NCBI GenBank assembly: GCA_019136395.1
Contig: JAGVUH010000156.1
Span: 1-20,451, forward strand
Reading direction: 5' to 3'
Origin: Gammaproteobacteria bacterium
Lineage (GTDB): Bacteria > Pseudomonadota > Gammaproteobacteria > Chromatiales > Chromatiaceae
DNA length: 20,451 bases
Shown: positions 18,152-20,451 of the stretch, one piece after another
How positions within the stretch are numbered: position 1 is the first letter of the stretch
How the letters are laid out: each line of letters begins with the position of its first letter
Notes under the pieces: generated by a model
Databases searched by the model: none
The model's input: the letters and a program-made list of their open reading frames with translations, nothing else
What the model was told of the DNA's origin: nothing
Program-made: the position numbers and the translations under genes

Positions 18152-18817
18152 ATGCCACCTAGCCTTGATCCCAAGCAGGCCCTGTTCGCCCAACTGGCGG
18201 TTGTCGCCCGGGCCTTGGGCCATGGCTCGCGCCTGGAACTGCTGGATTACCTCGCCCAGGGGGAGCGCAGCGTGGAGGACCTGGCACAGGTCGCCGGGCT
18301 ATCCATCGCCAATACCTCCAAGCACTTGCAGCAACTCAAGGCGGCGGGGCTGGTGCAGGCGCGGCGCGATGGCAAGCATATCCGCTACACCCTGGGGGAC
18401 GAGCGCGTGCTGGATGTGCTGGCCGTGCTGCGCGGTATCGCCTCGGCCCACCTCGACGCGGTCGAGGACCTGGTCGGTACCTATCTGCGGGGGCGCGACG
18501 CCCTGGAGCCGGTGCCGGCCCAGGACCTGCTGGACCGGGTGCGCGCTGGCCTGGTGACGGTCCTGGACGTGCGTCCTCCCGAGGAATATGCCCAGGGCCA
18601 CGTGGCCGGGGCCCTGAATGTCCCCCTGGAGCGCTTGCAGGAGCGGCTCCGGGACCTGCCCCCGGATCGCGAGGTGGTGGCCTATTGCCGGGGCCCCTGG
18701 TGCGTGCTGTCCTTCGAGGCGGTGGCCAGGCTACGCCAGGCGGGCTTCACCGCGCGTCGCCTGGAGGAAGGGCTGCCGGAGTGGCGCCGCGCCGGGCTGC
18801 CGGTGGCGAGCGACTGA
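18152..18817 (+). CDS. ArsR-family regulator fused to a rhodanese domain
   Basis: The 221-residue protein has an N-terminal ArsR winged helix (about 8-95): ALGHGSRLELLDYLAQGERSVEDLA in pieces, then NTSKHLQQLKAAGLV as the recognition helix and RRDGKHIRYTL as the wing. A rhodanese domain follows (about 112-215) with VLDVRPPEEYAQGHVAGALNVP and the active loop CRGPWC (Cys179-Cys184). ArsR proteins release DNA when they bind metal or are oxidised; the helix domain here has no cysteine, so sensing would have to come from the rhodanese cysteines, for example through persulfide. AGGAG six bases before the ATG at 18152 decides this start over an upstream TTG. It is divergent from the desaturase-TVP38-DsrE group, which it may control. 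Confidence 0.91.
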   Translation: MPPSLDPKQALFAQLAVVARALGHGSRLELLDYLAQGERSVEDLAQVAGLSIANTSKHLQQLKAAGLVQARRDGKHIRYTLGDERVLDVLAVLRGIASAHLDAVEDLVGTYLRGRDALEPVPAQDLLDRVRAGLVTVLDVRPPEEYAQGHVAGALNVPLERLQERLRDLPPDREVVAYCRGPWCVLSFEAVARLRQAGFTARRLEEGLPEWRRAGLPVASD

Positions 18818-18848
18818 TCAGGGGCTTTCGCATCAGATTTGACTGCTG

Positions 18849-18867
18849 AGCCACCTATTTGATGGCT
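18849..18867. repeat. Short hairpin after the ArsR-rhodanese gene
   Basis: AGCCA (18849-18853) and TGGCT (18863-18867) are inverted repeats with a nine-base loop. The stem is short and has no T-run, so a role as terminator is only possible. Confidence 0.2.
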
Positions 18868-18951
18868 GAGCTAGATTGGGAGGTTCACCATCGAGGTAAC
18901 CCTCAAGGCGCGCACGCACCCCCCTTTCTTACGTCAAGCCGATGGGGTGCG

Positions 18952-18980
18952 TTGCGCGTTGTTCTGGGGGGTGGTATGAA
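18952..18980 (+). promoter_or_regulatory. Candidate promoter of the ParD-like antitoxin gene
   Basis: TTGCGC (18952-18957) and TATGAA (18975-18980) are 17 bases apart, a fair but imperfect sigma-70 match. The -10 box overlaps the imperfect inverted repeat ATGAAT-AAGTC-ATTCCAT (18976-18993), a plausible self-repression site for a ribbon-helix-helix antitoxin. The assignment is by inspection. Confidence 0.35.
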
Positions 18981-19021
18981 TAAGTCATTCCATCCAAAGT
19001 ATCTTTACCACGTTGCAGCCA

Positions 19022-19312
19022 ATGTCCACCACCGTCGAAAAGATCACGGTCGCCCTCACGAAAGAGATAGCCGATAACGTCCGCGCGGCAGTCAAGGCCG
19101 GCGACTATGCCTCTACGAGCGAGGTCGTCCGTGAGGCCCTGCGCGACTGGCAACTCAAGCGCGCATCGCAGCGGGAGCAGATCGAGCATCTGCGCCGCCT
19201 CTGGGAGGTGGGTCTGAAGAGTGGGCAGGCCGGCCCGTTTGATATCGGCGAGATCAAGCGCGAAGCCCACAACCTGACCGCGATCTTTTCGGATACCGAC
19301 CCACTGCACTGA
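19022..19312 (+). CDS. ParD-like ribbon-helix-helix antitoxin without toxin partner
   Basis: The 96-residue protein begins with a ribbon-helix-helix DNA-binding domain: KITVALTKEIADNVRAAVKAG forms the strand and first helix in pieces, then YASTSEVVREALRDWQ, the hallmark of ParD-type antitoxins. The C-terminal half (REQIEHLRRLWEVGLKSG) would wrap a ParE toxin. The ATG at 19022 fits the family start; a TTG three codons upstream is possible. A ParE gene normally follows directly, but here the next gene is convergent and ends 18 bases away, so the toxin is absent. It may be an orphan antitoxin, a remnant, or a plain regulator. Confidence 0.83.
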   Translation: MSTTVEKITVALTKEIADNVRAAVKAGDYASTSEVVREALRDWQLKRASQREQIEHLRRLWEVGLKSGQAGPFDIGEIKREAHNLTAIFSDTDPLH

Positions 19313-19329
19313 GCTACGCCTGCCCCACG

Positions 19330-20451
19330 CTACTGGGGGGCCGCGTCGGTACCACCTGAAGAGGTGCCCTCGGCCGCGCTACGCTGGCAGGCGGGCAGGT
19401 TGCGCGTCTCCCAGGGGTGGCTGGCGCAGTATTCCGCCCGCTGGCGGCGAAAATCCTGTAGATGCTCTTCGATGGTCGCCCCGGTCAGATCGACGCCGAA
19501 ACCCGTATCGACGGGCGGCGGGCTGGCGGGCAGCAGGGTCTCCAGGATCTCCTTGCCGGCCTCGGCGGAGTAGTGGGAGTATTCCCAGTAGTAACGCATC
19601 TCATCCTTGCCCGTGACCTGGGGCACGGGTTCGGTAGTGATGCGGTTGAAGCCGGTGAAGTCCCGGAAACGGATGTCGCAGCCCTCCCGGCGACGCTGGT
19701 CGAAGATCGTGACCAGATCGCGCTTCCATTGCTCGTGGGCCGGCAGCACGTCCTGCCAGTAGGACAGCTCCGCTAGGGCGTGGACCGGGCTAAGGAAGAA
19801 GCGGAAGGCGACCCCCTGCCGGCAATAGTCCTGGGTGACCTGGTCCAGGGCCGCAAGGGTTCCGGCGGTATCCTGGGGGACGGCCGAGGGGTCGCCCTTG
19901 CTCATTATCTTGTCGAAGGCGAAGGCCGTGCCCCCCTCATCCGCCATGATGATCTTTAGGCACTCGTCCGATTTATGGCCGCGGCTGGCCAGGATCGGCA
20001 GGCATTGCTGAGTGTTGGTGCCAAGGAGGATCTTCCAGGTCTCCACCGTCTGGGTCCAGGAGGCGGCGCGCTTGAGGTTGAGCAGGAAGCGCTTGACGGG
20101 ATAAAGATCCGAGGTGGCGATCAGCTCTTCGGCGAAATCGCTGTTGCCGCCCTGCAGGCCGAACAGCCAACCGTAGTCCAGGCCCCAGACCACCATCTTG
20201 GGCCGATGGAAGTAGCTGGTGTGGCGCAGCATGTTCATGGCGTCCTTCAGGGAGGCGCCACTGATGGCCAGGTTGAGCACCCGCTGGTCCGCGAACTGGG
20301 GCAGTTCCGTGGGTAGGCCGATCTCGGTGCGGGAACTGCCGATGAAGACCAGGTCCGGCTGGTAGCGATAGGCGGCGTAGGTCTTGCCCCAGGGGACGAT
20401 CTTCTGCTGGGCGATGGTCGGCCGTTGCAGCAGGGGTGAGTCCCACTGGTG
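19330..20451 (-). CDS. SGNH-hydrolase-like protein (5' truncated)
   Basis: The last 373 codons are visible; the gene begins beyond the window edge. Near the visible N-terminus, DLVFIGSSRTEIG (residues 33-45) resembles the first block of SGNH hydrolases, with a Ser at the usual place, and VLNLAISGASLKDA follows as in related surface-polysaccharide proteins. Near residue 290, WEYSHYSAEAGKEIL resembles the His block. Between lie unassigned stretches with FFLSPVHALAEL. The C-terminus is Ala/Ser/Thr-rich. Such proteins often sit in polysaccharide acetylation loci, but no partner gene is in view. The GTG at 20280 lies in the middle of the conserved part and is not the start. The fold call is by motif reading only. 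Confidence 0.6.
   Translation of the reverse strand, partial: HQWDSPLLQRPTIAQQKIVPWGKTYAAYRYQPDLVFIGSSRTEIGLPTELPQFADQRVLNLAISGASLKDAMNMLRHTSYFHRPKMVVWGLDYGWLFGLQGGNSDFAEELIATSDLYPVKRFLLNLKRAASWTQTVETWKILLGTNTQQCLPILASRGHKSDECLKIIMADEGGTAFAFDKIMSKGDPSAVPQDTAGTLAALDQVTQDYCRQGVAFRFFLSPVHALAELSYWQDVLPAHEQWKRDLVTIFDQRRREGCDIRFRDFTGFNRITTEPVPQVTGKDEMRYYWEYSHYSAEAGKEILETLLPASPPPVDTGFGVDLTGATIEEHLQDFRRQRAEYCASHPWETRNLPACQRSAAEGTSSGGTDAAPQ

Overview
The window is GC-rich DNA with proteobacterial gene types: long-form HisG, EAL and GGDEF signalling proteins, DsrE, a YhaV/PrlF toxin-antitoxin pair and a TVP38-family membrane protein. The DsrE protein and the ArsR-rhodanese regulator point to sulfur metabolism. 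A gammaproteobacterium such as a purple sulfur bacterium (Chromatiaceae-like) fits, but this is inferred from gene content and no rRNA is present. I found no tRNA, rRNA, CRISPR array, insertion sequence or prophage.

Layout. Positions 1-592 hold the 3' end of a c-di-GMP phosphodiesterase (EAL domain) that continues into a zinc-binding CZB-like domain. A convergent AlbA_2/ATPase-type regulator follows (631-1893, minus). The plus strand then carries hisG (2194-3072) and a two-gene sensory unit: a periplasmic ligand-binding protein (3206-4492) and a membrane diguanylate cyclase (4506-6140). The cyclase gene overlaps a convergent histidine phosphatase gene (6073-6681). A small RRM RNA-binding protein (6916-7197, minus) ends at a strong UUCG-loop terminator.

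The centre (7744-13981, plus) is a central-carbon cluster: an acetyl-CoA synthetase-like ligase, pyruvate dehydrogenase E1-alpha, E1-beta and E2, and a discrete acyl carrier protein. The first two genes overlap by 4 bases, as do E1-beta and E2. No E3 (lipoamide dehydrogenase) gene is seen. The gaps inside the cluster hold unusual short tandem repeats and a hairpin, and both the ligase and the E2 carry low-complexity Pro/Ala-rich insertions. The ligase could make acetyl-CoA from acetate and the complex from pyruvate. The role of the acyl carrier protein is open.

The right part has a PrlF/YhaV toxin-antitoxin operon (minus), an unrecognised gene, and a minus-strand group of DsrE, a TVP38/DedA-like membrane protein and a sterol-desaturase-family di-iron protein with a repeat-encoded collagen-like tail. 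Divergent from this group is an ArsR regulator fused to a rhodanese domain, a plausible sulfur-responsive controller of it. A ParD-like antitoxin without a toxin partner and the 3' part of an SGNH-hydrolase-like gene, cut by the window edge, complete the window.
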